Positions 16,308 to 24,136 of a stretch of DNA of 25,432 nucleotides are shown here, piece by piece. The first letter of the stretch is position 1. Every line of letters starts with the position of its first letter. Position numbers and translations under genes: made by a program. The DNA is from Prevotella sp. CAG:1058 (GTDB lineage Bacteria; Bacteroidota; Bacteroidia; Bacteroidales; Bacteroidaceae), in the NCBI GenBank assembly GCA_000433175.1, contig HF986666.1, positions 1 through 25,432 on the forward strand, read 5' to 3'. The notes beneath the pieces were generated by a model. It had not been told where the DNA came from. It saw only the letters and a program-made list of their open reading frames with translations, and did not search any database.

Positions 16308-17513
16308 TTATTCCCCCTGTTTGGCTTGTGTAATGGTCACTTTGGCCGTCTTGCCGCTGTCAGAATTCAACGTAATGGTCAAGGTTCCGCTTTTTTCACT
16401 TCCGGTGTCATTGGCTTCCGCCGAGATGGTCACGCCCGTTTCCGTTTCTTCAACGTCAAATCCGGACGGGGCCGCTCCTACGGTATATTCACCGCTGGCT
16501 GTTATGGTCACTTCCTTGCTGCCACCTTCTGCCGGAATGGTCACCGCAGTCGGGTCGGCCGAAACCGTCTTGGCCGCCGGTTTGAAGACGGGAGTGTCAC
16601 GGCTGTCCAGCACCACCGTTTCTTCGCCGAAAGCGATGTTGGTGTCCACCTTCATCAGCATCTTGAAGAAGTACAGTTCGCTGGCGTTTGAAATCTTGTC
16701 TATCTGGATGACATTCTCGTCATCCTGCAGGTTGACGGCGGCGAACAGGTTGCCGTCGGCTCCCATCGAGCAGAGGGTCGCCACTATCAGGCCGTCCGGC
16801 CATGCAGCCAACGTCTCTATGGTTATGCCCTTGTAACGGCGCGCGTTCACATCGGTCTCGCTGGCGTTCTTGGCCTCGCGCTCGGTCAGTTCGTCATCGT
16901 ACTTGTCGAAGTCGTCGATGCTCATGATGATGCGCAAGTTCGGGTTGTTGCGGATGGCCTTGGGTATGGCACTGCGCACAGCCTTCAGTTTGCCCAGCAT
17001 GGTTTCCTCCTCGCTGTCCACGATGATAAGTTCCGTGTCCTTGGTCATTTGCGTGAGGATGCCGTTGAACAGGTGGTCATCGTCATCACCGTACACTCCG
17101 TTGATGTAATGGTCGCCCAGCTCGAACTGCACCTGCTTGGCAAGCTCTGCCAGGAGGGCGTTCTGGGCTTCGGGAGGCAGTTCGGCAAACACGAGGTTGC
17201 CCTTCGGCTGCCATGGACGCCAGATCTGCTCGAAAGCACGTGGGTTGAATACGGTGAAGGCCATGAAGTCTTTCGGGTCAAGGCTTTTCTCGTCATAGTT
17301 GAAGTTGCCCTTCGAATCCTCCACGCCTGGGTTCTCCTTGCGCTTCTGCAGCATCTTGCCGCTTCGCAAACGGGGCAGGCTGATTTTCTTCTCCACGCCG
17401 GGAATGACCATTATCAGCCCTTTCTCGACAATCTCGTTGCCGGTGGCGGCGAGCGTCAGAAGCTGCTCCAGTACCTCGCCGTTGTAATTGGTGTTCTTTA
17501 CTACTATTGCCAT
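16308..17513 (-). CDS. Major capsid protein with C-terminal BACON-like domain
   Basis: A 401-aa protein starting MAIVVKNTNYNGEVLEQLLTLAA. It directly follows the head protease/scaffold gene (5-bp gap). Residues 1 to about 310 look like an HK97-fold capsid protein (TGNEIVEKGLIMVIPGVEKK; ELAKQVQFELGDHYINGVYG; RIIMSIDDFDKYDDELTERE). Residues about 318-401 form an added beta domain: PTAVTIPAEGGSKEVTITAS, then EYTVGAAPSGFDVEE, then SAEANDTGSEKSGTLTITL and ending KVTITQA. This strand order and the terminal VTxTQ motif match BACON/Ig-like domains of Bacteroidetes. Such a domain would face outward on capsomers and could bind glycans or mucin. The capsid call rests on position and length, and the BACON call on motif recognition. 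Confidence 0.85.
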   Translation of the reverse strand: MAIVVKNTNYNGEVLEQLLTLAATGNEIVEKGLIMVIPGVEKKISLPRLRSGKMLQKRKENPGVEDSKGNFNYDEKSLDPKDFMAFTVFNPRAFEQIWRPWQPKGNLVFAELPPEAQNALLAELAKQVQFELGDHYINGVYGDDDDHLFNGILTQMTKDTELIIVDSEEETMLGKLKAVRSAIPKAIRNNPNLRIIMSIDDFDKYDDELTEREAKNASETDVNARRYKGITIETLAAWPDGLIVATLCSMGADGNLFAAVNLQDDENVIQIDKISNASELYFFKMLMKVDTNIAFGEETVVLDSRDTPVFKPAAKTVSADPTAVTIPAEGGSKEVTITASGEYTVGAAPSGFDVEETETGVTISAEANDTGSEKSGTLTITLNSDSGKTAKVTITQAKQGE

Positions 17514-17518
17514 GTCTT

Positions 17519-17929
17519 TTACTTGTTAAGTTTGTCCTTGATTTCACGCATACGCTTGTTCCATGGGCTTTCCCCGCCCGGCTCCACCTTCAGGTCTTCC
17601 ACGACCTTGCGCCTCGGTGACAATGAAGCAAGCACTTTCTTGCCTTCTTCCGGGCTGTTTTTCAGAATGTTCTCATACATGGGCCGTGTCTCGGCGTTGA
17701 TGCGCCCGTCAGCCTCGGCCGCGTCAAGCAGGGCTTTGCGTGCGGCTTCCTCGTCGGCCGCCGCCTTGGCCTCAAACTCCTCAACTCTCGCCTTCAGGGA
17801 GGCGTTCTCTTCCGCCAGGCTGCCCGCACGGTTCGCCTCCTGTGCATACGCCTGGGCCTTGGCGATTACCTCTTCCTCGCTCTTGCAGTCCTTGAACGAT
17901 GGATGCTTCCTAACTTCCTCAAGATTCAT
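17519..17929 (-). CDS. Possible nested scaffold protein (internal start)
   Basis: An internal ATG in the protease frame (Met211) begins MNLEEVRKHPSFKDCKSEEE and would yield a 136-aa protein that is all scaffold-like helix. Lambda C/Nu3 and similar pairs make scaffold from such a start. The upstream sequence is A-rich (aaacaaagacaaa), which is compatible with Bacteroidetes initiation. It might equally be released from the longer protein by proteolysis. Confidence 0.35.
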   Translation of the reverse strand: MNLEEVRKHPSFKDCKSEEEVIAKAQAYAQEANRAGSLAEENASLKARVEEFEAKAAADEEAARKALLDAAEADGRINAETRPMYENILKNSPEEGKKVLASLSPRRKVVEDLKVEPGGESPWNKRMREIKDKLNK

Positions 17930-18559
17930 TTTGTCTTTGTTTTGTGGCTCAACGAGCCGGTTATTGAATAAGTTGTATATCTGTTCCGGGGTACTGTCCT
18001 CCGGCACTGGCTCCGCGTCATAGATACCGTCAATAAAGCCTGAGCGCAGGGCCTCCTCTGCCGTGAGCCAGTGGTCCTCGCCGTCAAAATAGGCCGCCTT
18101 CACTTCGTCTTTCGTCATGCCTGTGCGCACTGAGTATATGTCCGCCAGGCTGTCCTCAAGGCTTTCCAGCTCGTCTATGCACTTCTGCATCTCCTTTTTG
18201 TTCCCGTAGCAGCCTCCGCTGACACTGTGCAGCATGAGCCTCGCATACTTGCTCATCTCGACGTGCTTGCCGCACAGCGCTATCACGCTCGCCATGCTGG
18301 CGGCTATGCCGTCAACGTAGATGTGCACATCGGCCCTGCTGTTCTGTATGGCGTTGTATATGGCTATGCCGCAGTACACCTCGCCGCCGTTGCTGTTTAT
18401 CCTGACGTTCACACGCCGGCCGGCTTTCTCCGCCTCCATGAGTTCCTTGGCCACACGCACACTCTGCACGTCATAATAGTCGCCAATGTCACCGTAGAGG
18501 AATATTGTCCCGACGCCTTCCGCGTCTGTCTGTATGTTGAAGAACTTGCTTATTGCCAT
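17519..18559 (-). CDS. ClpP-like head maturation protease with scaffold-like C-terminus
   Basis: A 346-aa protein starting MAISKFFNIQTDAEGVG; longer in-frame starts reach into the regulatory region and are rejected. Residues about 15-180 form a ClpP/S14 peptidase with Ser88 (GIAASMAS), His111 (RLMLHS) and Asp162 (EDHWLTAEEA), all in the expected order. Residues about 211-346 are a helical, charged, coiled-coil region (EENASLKARVEEFEAKAAAD) ending in a basic segment, as in capsid scaffolds. It would process scaffold and capsid during prohead maturation. It is the first gene of the leftward operon and lies next to the capsid gene. Confidence 0.9.
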   Translation of the reverse strand: MAISKFFNIQTDAEGVGTIFLYGDIGDYYDVQSVRVAKELMEAEKAGRRVNVRINSNGGEVYCGIAIYNAIQNSRADVHIYVDGIAASMASVIALCGKHVEMSKYARLMLHSVSGGCYGNKKEMQKCIDELESLEDSLADIYSVRTGMTKDEVKAAYFDGEDHWLTAEEALRSGFIDGIYDAEPVPEDSTPEQIYNLFNNRLVEPQNKDKMNLEEVRKHPSFKDCKSEEEVIAKAQAYAQEANRAGSLAEENASLKARVEEFEAKAAADEEAARKALLDAAEADGRINAETRPMYENILKNSPEEGKKVLASLSPRRKVVEDLKVEPGGESPWNKRMREIKDKLNK

Positions 18560-18583
18560 TTGCTCGTTTTTTTGTCGTCCGTG

Positions 18584-18600
18584 ATTTTTGCTGCAAAAAT
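18584..18600. promoter_or_regulatory. Perfect palindrome upstream of the leftward operon
   Basis: ATTTTTGC-T-GCAAAAAT has two 8-bp arms around one base, 25 bp before the protease start. It overlaps a minus-strand CATTTTTG, one mismatch from the Bacteroidetes -7 element TAnnTTTG. A TTTC lies 20 bp further upstream, one mismatch from the -33 TTTG. It may be an operator over the promoter of the capsid/tail operon. Confidence 0.45.
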
Positions 18601-18638
18601 GCAACAATTCAGCGGATTGAGGAAACCGCGTTTTTATC

Positions 18639-18679
18639 ATGCAACTTTGTGGCGTCATGGTGACACCACAAAGTCGCAT
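18639..18679. promoter_or_regulatory. Long dyad at the centre of the divergent operons
   Basis: The arms ACTTTGTGGCGTCA and TGACACCACAAAGT flank a TGG centre and match at 13 of 14 positions. After one mismatched base the symmetry continues for four more bases (ATGC/GCAT). The dyad lies in the only divergent intergenic region, about 80 bp from each first gene. A dimeric regulator that controls both structural operons is a natural reading. Confidence 0.5.
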
Positions 18680-18755
18680 CATGTTTTGTCTTTTTCGTCA
18701 AACGGGCTTTTTATGGCAATTTTGCACTTGGATTCATTAAAGACATTAGAATATT

Positions 18756-19199
18756 ATGACAGACTTGACAAACGCCCAGAAGAAAGAATGGGCCAAGACT
18801 TTATACCTGCGCGAAAACCTTACGCAACAGGAAATAGCCGAGAGGGTCGGGGTGTCCCGTGTCACCGTGTCAAACTGGGTGCGCTCCGGCAAGTGGGAGG
18901 AGCAAAAGGCCGGGCTTACGCTTACGCGCCAGGAGCAGGTCGCGAACCTGTACCGTCAGGTGGCGGAAATAAACCGCGCCATCTCGACACGCGCCGAGGG
19001 TGAGAGGTTCCCCAGCTCCAAGGAGGCTGACATCCTTGGCAAGCTCTCCGCCGCCATCCGCAACATGGAGCAGGAAACGGGCATTGCCGACATTATCAGC
19101 GTGCTTACCGGCTTCGTCGAATGGCTGCGCCCGCTCGACCTTGACAAGGCAAAGGAGCTGACAAGGCTGGCAGACGCTTACATCAAGGACAAACTATAA
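18756..19199 (+). CDS. Terminase small subunit
   Basis: A 147-aa protein starting MTDLTNAQKKEWAKTLYLRE. A helix-turn-helix occupies about residues 20-48 (LTQQEIAERVGVSRVTVSNW). It is followed by a helical oligomerisation part and ends YIKDKL. The HTH plus helical core and the position 12 bp before the large terminase gene fit the DNA-recognition subunit, which selects phage DNA and starts packaging. The plan is similar to DUF1804-type small terminases of Mu-like phages. It is the first gene of the rightward operon. Confidence 0.8.
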   Translation: MTDLTNAQKKEWAKTLYLRENLTQQEIAERVGVSRVTVSNWVRSGKWEEQKAGLTLTRQEQVANLYRQVAEINRAISTRAEGERFPSSKEADILGKLSAAIRNMEQETGIADIISVLTGFVEWLRPLDLDKAKELTRLADAYIKDKL

Positions 19200-19211
19200 A
19201 CCGTAGGACAC

Positions 19212-20744
19212 ATGAAACAGGCTGATAAGATAGCGCTACTGGACTGGGAGAAGTTCAAGGAGGACATCGCAAGGGCTACACCCGTTGACAAGTCCATGTC
19301 CGCACAGGACAGGGAAAAACATCGTCTTTACCTTGAACGGCACCCGGTGGAATGGATAAAGTTCTTTTTCCCGAACTACGCCAAGTATGAGTTCGCAGGG
19401 TTCCAGAAACGTGCCATACAGCGCATCCTCGCCCATGACGAATGGTTTGAGGTGTTGTCATGGAGCCGTGAGCTGGCCAAGTCTACGGTTACAATGTTTG
19501 CTGTCATGTTCGTCACGCTTACAGGCCGGAAAAAGAACGTCATCATGACGTCCAACAGCAAGGACAATGCTGTCAGGCTGCTGGCACCATACCGGGCTAA
19601 CCTGGAAGCGAACGGGCGAATACTGGCTTACTATGGCAAGCAAGAGACGCCCGGCGCATGGACGGAGGACGAGTTCGTCACAAAGGGCGGCGTGGCATTC
19701 CGCGCCCTCGGCGCCGGGCAGTCGCCGCGTGGCTCGCGCAACGAGGCCATACGCCCGGACGTGCTGCTCGTGGACGACTTCGACACGGACGACGACACCA
19801 AGAACCCGGACATCATACAGAAACGATGGGACTGGTGGGAGAACGCGCTTTATCCGACGCGCTCCATATCCGAACCTACACTCATTGTCTTCTGCGGTAA
19901 TATCATCGCCAAGGACTGTTGCGTGGTACGGGCCGGAAGCATGGCCGACCATTGGGACATAGTGAACATTCGCGACAAAGACGGACGCTCCACTTGGCCG
20001 GAGAAAAATTCCGAGGAGTTTATCGACCGCACGCTTTCCAAAATATCCACCAAGGCGGTGCAGGGGGAGTATTATAACAATCCGGTGTCCGTCGGCGAGG
20101 TGTTTGAGAACATCACTTACGGGAAGGTGCCGCCACTGTCGAAGTTCAAGTTCCTCGTTGCATACGGCGACCCCGCGCCGGGCGAGAGCAAGGGCAAGAA
20201 AGGCAAGTCCTTCAAGGCGCTTTCGTTGCTCGGCAAGCTCGGAGGAAGGCTCTATGTCATCAAGACTTTCCTTGCCCAGGCATTGAACGCGGAATTCATC
20301 GGCTGGTATGTCAAGATGCAGGAATTCGTCGGCGGCAAGACCAACGTCTATTGCTACATGGAAAACAACAAGCTGCAAGACCCTTTTTTCCAGCAGGTGT
20401 TCAAACCTCTCGTGGCCAAAGTCCGCAAAGAGCATAATATTTCCCTCTACATCCGTGGTGACGAGGAGAAAAAGACTGACAAGGCCACGCGCATAGAGGC
20501 CAACCTGGAACCTCTCAACAGAGAAGGCAACCTCATCCTCAACGAGGCGGAAAAAGACAACCCGCACATGAAGGAGCTGGAAGACCAGTTCAAGCTGTTC
20601 ACGCTGTCCTTACGCTATCCGGCGGACGGCCCGGATGCGGTCGAAGGCGGCAACCGCATCATCGACGAGCTTATGCGTAGGGCGGAGCCGCCGGTGTTCA
20701 AGACTCGGAAAGACCTCCGCAGCCGCAACAAACGCAGGATGTGA
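19212..20744 (+). CDS. Terminase large subunit
   Basis: A 510-aa packaging motor. The ATPase part shows a deviant Walker A (WSRELAKS, about 84-91), Walker B with acidic pair (VLLVDDFD, about 184-191) and a motif III-like IVFCGN (about 225-230). The nuclease part shows candidate RNase-H-fold acids in VAYGDPAPG (Asp320), YCYMENN (Glu384) and PADGPDAVEGG (near residue 480). Length and motif order are normal for the family. It follows the small subunit by 12 bp. Mu-like large terminases (gp28) share this plan. Confidence 0.95.
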   Translation: MKQADKIALLDWEKFKEDIARATPVDKSMSAQDREKHRLYLERHPVEWIKFFFPNYAKYEFAGFQKRAIQRILAHDEWFEVLSWSRELAKSTVTMFAVMFVTLTGRKKNVIMTSNSKDNAVRLLAPYRANLEANGRILAYYGKQETPGAWTEDEFVTKGGVAFRALGAGQSPRGSRNEAIRPDVLLVDDFDTDDDTKNPDIIQKRWDWWENALYPTRSISEPTLIVFCGNIIAKDCCVVRAGSMADHWDIVNIRDKDGRSTWPEKNSEEFIDRTLSKISTKAVQGEYYNNPVSVGEVFENITYGKVPPLSKFKFLVAYGDPAPGESKGKKGKSFKALSLLGKLGGRLYVIKTFLAQALNAEFIGWYVKMQEFVGGKTNVYCYMENNKLQDPFFQQVFKPLVAKVRKEHNISLYIRGDEEKKTDKATRIEANLEPLNREGNLILNEAEKDNPHMKELEDQFKLFTLSLRYPADGPDAVEGGNRIIDELMRRAEPPVFKTRKDLRSRNKRRM

Positions 20745-20781
20745 CAGATTCATTATTCACTCTTAATTCTTCATTACAACT

Positions 20782-21207
20782 ATGAGCCAATTTGTAGAAC
20801 TGACAGACTATGACGCAAGCATCCACCGTGACATCCTGGACGCGCTTGTAAGGGAGGACGAGGCCGTCATCGAGGTATGCGAGGACAGGGCCATCGCCGA
20901 AATGCGGTGTTACCTGTCGAAACGGTATGACTGCGACAAAATCTTTTCCGCAACCGGCGAACAGCGTAACCAACTCTTGCTGATGATGGTTATCGACATC
21001 GCAGTATACCACATTTTCTGCATCCACAACCCACAAAAGCTCTCACAGGTGCGGAAGGACAGGTACGAGCGTGCCGTTGAATGGATGAAGGCGGTAGCCG
21101 CAGAGGAAATATCCATCGAGGGCGCACCCTTGCTGCCGCCGGAAGAACGCTCGCAGAACTCGCCGTTCCGTATCATAAGCAACCGCAAAAGGACAAACCA
21201 TTGGTAA
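20782..21207 (+). CDS. Mu gp36-like head completion protein (DUF1320)
   Basis: A 141-aa protein starting MSQFVELTDYDASIHRDILD. The core EVCEDRAIAEMRCYLSKRYD and the later QLLLMMVIDIAVYHIF and RKDRYERAVEWMKAVAAEEI are the features I associate with DUF1320. Members are thought to act at the head-tail connector. The C-terminal RTNHW is basic/aromatic. Here it comes before the portal gene, whereas in Mu gp36 lies after the capsid gene. Confidence 0.85.
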   Translation: MSQFVELTDYDASIHRDILDALVREDEAVIEVCEDRAIAEMRCYLSKRYDCDKIFSATGEQRNQLLLMMVIDIAVYHIFCIHNPQKLSQVRKDRYERAVEWMKAVAAEEISIEGAPLLPPEERSQNSPFRIISNRKRTNHW

Positions 21208-21224
21208 AAACAACTTATCTTATT

Positions 21225-22592
21225 ATGAGCAAAAGAAAGAACAGGAACAAGAACGGGATTATCACCGTCGGCGGCAACTTGCCGCAGCCCGGACAGAAAA
21301 GACCTAACGTCATCGTCATCACGCAGCCTAAACGTTTCGGCATTGACATCGCTGACTATATGGCGGCCGTCCGCGCCGCCGAGAACGTTGACTTTTCCAG
21401 GCGTTACAAACTCTATGACCTGTATTCGGACATCCTTATGGACACACACCTTTCCTGCGTTATCGAGAAGCGCAAGAACGCCGTACTGTGTTCGGATATT
21501 GAGTTCCAAAGAAACGGCAAGCCAAACGATGCCGTGAACAAACAGATACGCTCCCCGTGGTTCAACAAGCTCATCGGCGACATCATCGACGCAAGGTTCT
21601 GGGGATTCACGTTATGCCAGTTTTACCGTGAGGGTCAGTGGGTGGATTACGACCTCGTCCCGCGTAAGCATGTCGACCCGGTAAGAAAACTCATACTCCG
21701 GCACCAGACCGACATAACGGGCCTGCCCTGGGACAACTATCAGGATTTGCTCTTTGTCGGGAGCCCTGACGACTTGGGGCTGCTGGCCAAGGCTGCGCCG
21801 TGGGTCATCTACAAGCGCAACACCACGGGCGACTGGTCGCAGTTCTCCGAGGTGTTCGGTATGCCCATACAAGAGTATATATATGATTCTGATGACGAGG
21901 AATCCAGGCAGAGGGCTATGGAGGACGCGGCGAATGCAGGAAGCCTCGCGCAATTCTTCCATTCCAAGGATACGGAATTCAAGTTGACGGAAGCAGGGAA
22001 TAAAACCGGCTCTGCTGATGTGTACGAGCGGCTCTGCGAACGCTGCAACAACGAAATGTCAAAACTTGTCCTCGGCAACACGCTGACTACTGAATCGTCG
22101 GAAAAAGGCACGCAGGCGCTCGGAACGGTACACAAGAAAGTCGAGGACAAGGTCGCCTTGGCTGACAAGAAGTATGTCCTTGACGTCCTCAACTACGACA
22201 TGGCGGACATTTTCGCGCATATCGGCATTGACACCGCCGGCGGTGAGTTCTGTTTCCCTGAAAGGAAAGACATCGACCCCACGTCGAAAATAAACGTACT
22301 TACACAGCTGGAGACAAGTTTCAACCTGCCGGTGTCGGACGATTACCTATATGAAGAATTTGGCATTGAAAAGCCTGCCGACTATGAACGTATGAAGAAA
22401 GCGCGTGAGGAAGAGCGTTTAAGGAAGGAAAATGCCGCCGCTCAAATAGCCAAGCCGGAGAATGAAGCCAAAAACGGCAGCGATGGTGAAGAGCCCGAAC
22501 CTTCACCTAAACAGAAAAAGTCGTTCCGTAGCTGGCTTGCAGGTTTTTTCGCAAAGGCCCCGTCGCGCGGCGGGGCGGATTTAGACTGGTAG
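21225..22592 (+). CDS. Portal protein (Mu gp29-like, DUF935)
   Basis: A 455-aa protein. The start is the ATG giving MSKRKNRNKNGIITVGG, 17 bp after the previous stop. Characteristic pieces are YDLYSDILMDTHLSCVIEKR, FWGFTLCQFYREGQWVDYDL, FSEVFGMPIQEYIYDSDDEE, KLVLGNTLTTESSEKGTQAL and VHKKVEDKVALADKKYVLDV, all typical of DUF935 portals, which form the dodecameric channel for DNA. The C-terminal about 50 residues are charged and low complexity. Close to the end the gene carries a TTTTTTC heptamer with a downstream hairpin, so part of the ribosomes may shift into the MuF frame and extend the portal. Confidence 0.92.
   Translation: MSKRKNRNKNGIITVGGNLPQPGQKRPNVIVITQPKRFGIDIADYMAAVRAAENVDFSRRYKLYDLYSDILMDTHLSCVIEKRKNAVLCSDIEFQRNGKPNDAVNKQIRSPWFNKLIGDIIDARFWGFTLCQFYREGQWVDYDLVPRKHVDPVRKLILRHQTDITGLPWDNYQDLLFVGSPDDLGLLAKAAPWVIYKRNTTGDWSQFSEVFGMPIQEYIYDSDDEESRQRAMEDAANAGSLAQFFHSKDTEFKLTEAGNKTGSADVYERLCERCNNEMSKLVLGNTLTTESSEKGTQALGTVHKKVEDKVALADKKYVLDVLNYDMADIFAHIGIDTAGGEFCFPERKDIDPTSKINVLTQLETSFNLPVSDDYLYEEFGIEKPADYERMKKAREEERLRKENAAAQIAKPENEAKNGSDGEEPEPSPKQKKSFRSWLAGFFAKAPSRGGADLDW
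22544..22576 (+). promoter_or_regulatory. Candidate -1 frameshift signal: T TTT TTC, 6-nt spacer, GC-rich stem-loop
   Basis: In the portal frame the codons read ggT TTT TTC gca, an exact X XXY YYZ heptamer in which tRNA-Phe re-pairs fully after a -1 slip. After the spacer GCAAAG, the bases 22557-22564 (GCCCCGTC) pair with 22569-22576 (GGCGGGGC) around a GCGC loop. That gives eight base pairs, including one G-U. Slip site, spacer length and stable stem have the classical arrangement. The -1 frame entered is that of the MuF gene. Confidence 0.7.
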
Positions 22593-22669
22593 TCAACAGG
22601 CTTTACGGGGCGGACGAAGGTGAGGTTTCGACAGGTATCGAGTTTCCCGACGAACTCCTGCGCCGCGCT
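22550..22669 (+). other. Upstream in-frame extension of the MuF gene without canonical start
   Basis: The MuF frame is open from a stop at 22529-22531 onward. Before the first ATG it encodes VVNRLYGADEGEVSTGIEFP, then DELLRRALLNIYSKDFHP. This reads like the normal N-terminus of Bacteroidetes MuF proteins (an xxNRLY start followed by TGIEFPD). No ATG, GTG or TTG lies in this stretch; only CTG codons could start it. Access by -1 frameshift from the portal gene explains the arrangement. Confidence 0.65.
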
Positions 22670-24136
22670 TTGCTGAACATTTACAGCAAGGATTTCCATC
22701 CGGCCACTGACATCGAAATAAACCTGTTCGGCGGAATATGGGATAAAATGAACGAGGCCGTGAAAAAAGGCTTTGCCGAGTCAAAGGCCACTGACCCCGA
22801 CGACGATTTCCGTGCCGCAATACTGCGCAACAATGCTGTGTTCTCAGCGTTCAAGGTCCATCGCTTGCAGAACGACATGGCACGCCTGCTGCTGGATTCA
22901 AACGGCAATCTAAAGCCGTTCGAGCAGTGGAGGAGCGAGGTCTTGCCCATCGCCTCCCACCAGTGCGGTGCATGGCTGCGCACGGAATACGACACCGCCA
23001 TACTCCGTGCGCACCTTGCCGCTGACTGGCAGCAGTTCGAGCGCGAGAAGGACGTACTGCCCAATCTGCGTTGGATGCCGTCAACTTCTGTACATCCCGG
23101 CGAGGACCACCGTGTGTTCTGGAACACCGTGCGTCCCGTCGATGACCCGTTCTGGAACGAACACCGCCCCGGCGACCGCTGGAACTGCAAGTGCGGATTG
23201 TCATCTACAGACGACCCCGTGACGCCTGTTCCCGGCTCAGGTGACGGATACAAGCCGCAGCCGGGGCTTGAAAATAATCCAGGCAAGGACGCCAAGCTGT
23301 TCTCTGACAACCATCCTTATCAGGCAAATGCGCACAAAGGGGCGAAAAAGGCTGTTGACAAACTGATGGCCCGTATTGATGAAATAATCGCGGAAATGCC
23401 CGACAATCTCACGGATGATGAAAAGATGGCTATTGCAAGAAACTGCATAGACATAGAAAAAAACATAAAAATCACAAAGGGCAAGCCTATGGACGTTGAC
23501 GAGGCGGACAAACAAAACGCCAATCCTAAACACGTGGATGATTTCGTCTTGGACGAAAATGGGCTGTATCACGACAAGAGGGGTCACAAATACAGCAAGA
23601 ATAAAAAATACGACAAGAAAAGGGACCGCCCGTATGACATCAACTGCCAGACTTGCGCACCTGCATACGCGCTCAGGCTTAGGGGGTTCGACATTACCGC
23701 TAAGGGCAATACGCCCGGAAGCAAACTTGAATACTTGAGCAGGGGGCGCGCTTTTGAAGTTTGGAAGAATGCCGACGGAACGCCGGCGCAACATACAAGT
23801 ATAAACGACTGGCTTAGGAGCAAGAACTACCTGAAGATGACTTCAAAGCGGTACATGGAATTCTTCAATGAAGTCTGCAAAGATGAAGGTGTCTACGAAT
23901 TGTCTATCGGGTGGAAAGGCGGTGGCGGTCATGCCACGATACTTCAAAGGTTCAAAAATGGGGAGTTGCGTTACATTGAACCGCAAAGTGACAACTCCGA
24001 AGGTTCTGGCATGGAGTGGAAAGACGTCAAGTATCTGTGTGACGAAGGTGCCGCCAACTCACATGGCTGCAGGGGCATAATGAGGATTGACAACAAGCTA
24101 TTCGACACCGCTTTCCTCGACATCTTCGACAAGTGA
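22670..24136 (+). CDS. MuF-like minor head protein with C-terminal papain-fold toxin-like domain
   Basis: Given here from the first ATG (488 aa); the true product probably starts upstream or as a portal fusion. The MuF / phage head morphogenesis domain (about residues 60-175) ends with the hallmark VHPGEDHRVFWNTVRPVDDP and RWNCKCG. A helical linker follows, with HPYQANAHKGAKKAVDK. Residues about 310-488 form a separate domain with INCQTCAPAYALRLRGFDI (Cys326, Cys329), KGGGGHATI (His421) and YIEPQSDN (Glu437, Gln439). The order NCxxC-A, GHA, (D/E)PQ is that of papain-fold (Tox-PL) polymorphic toxins, some of which deamidate glutamine. MuF proteins of temperate phages are known to carry interchangeable C-terminal toxins. 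The toxin activity is inferred. Confidence 0.85.
   Translation: MLNIYSKDFHPATDIEINLFGGIWDKMNEAVKKGFAESKATDPDDDFRAAILRNNAVFSAFKVHRLQNDMARLLLDSNGNLKPFEQWRSEVLPIASHQCGAWLRTEYDTAILRAHLAADWQQFEREKDVLPNLRWMPSTSVHPGEDHRVFWNTVRPVDDPFWNEHRPGDRWNCKCGLSSTDDPVTPVPGSGDGYKPQPGLENNPGKDAKLFSDNHPYQANAHKGAKKAVDKLMARIDEIIAEMPDNLTDDEKMAIARNCIDIEKNIKITKGKPMDVDEADKQNANPKHVDDFVLDENGLYHDKRGHKYSKNKKYDKKRDRPYDINCQTCAPAYALRLRGFDITAKGNTPGSKLEYLSRGRAFEVWKNADGTPAQHTSINDWLRSKNYLKMTSKRYMEFFNEVCKDEGVYELSIGWKGGGGHATILQRFKNGELRYIEPQSDNSEGSGMEWKDVKYLCDEGAANSHGCRGIMRIDNKLFDTAFLDIFDK

Noticed and set aside
18560..18682. An N-terminal extension of the head protease from upstream in-frame starts
   Set aside because: The extra 41 residues would be encoded by the dyad-containing control region and look non-coding; the ATG at 18559 gives the natural ClpP-type N-terminus.
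22550..22580. The GC-rich hairpin at the portal end as a transcription terminator
   Set aside because: No T-run follows the stem, the operon continues into MuF, and the position 6 nt after an in-frame slippery heptamer fits frameshift stimulation better.
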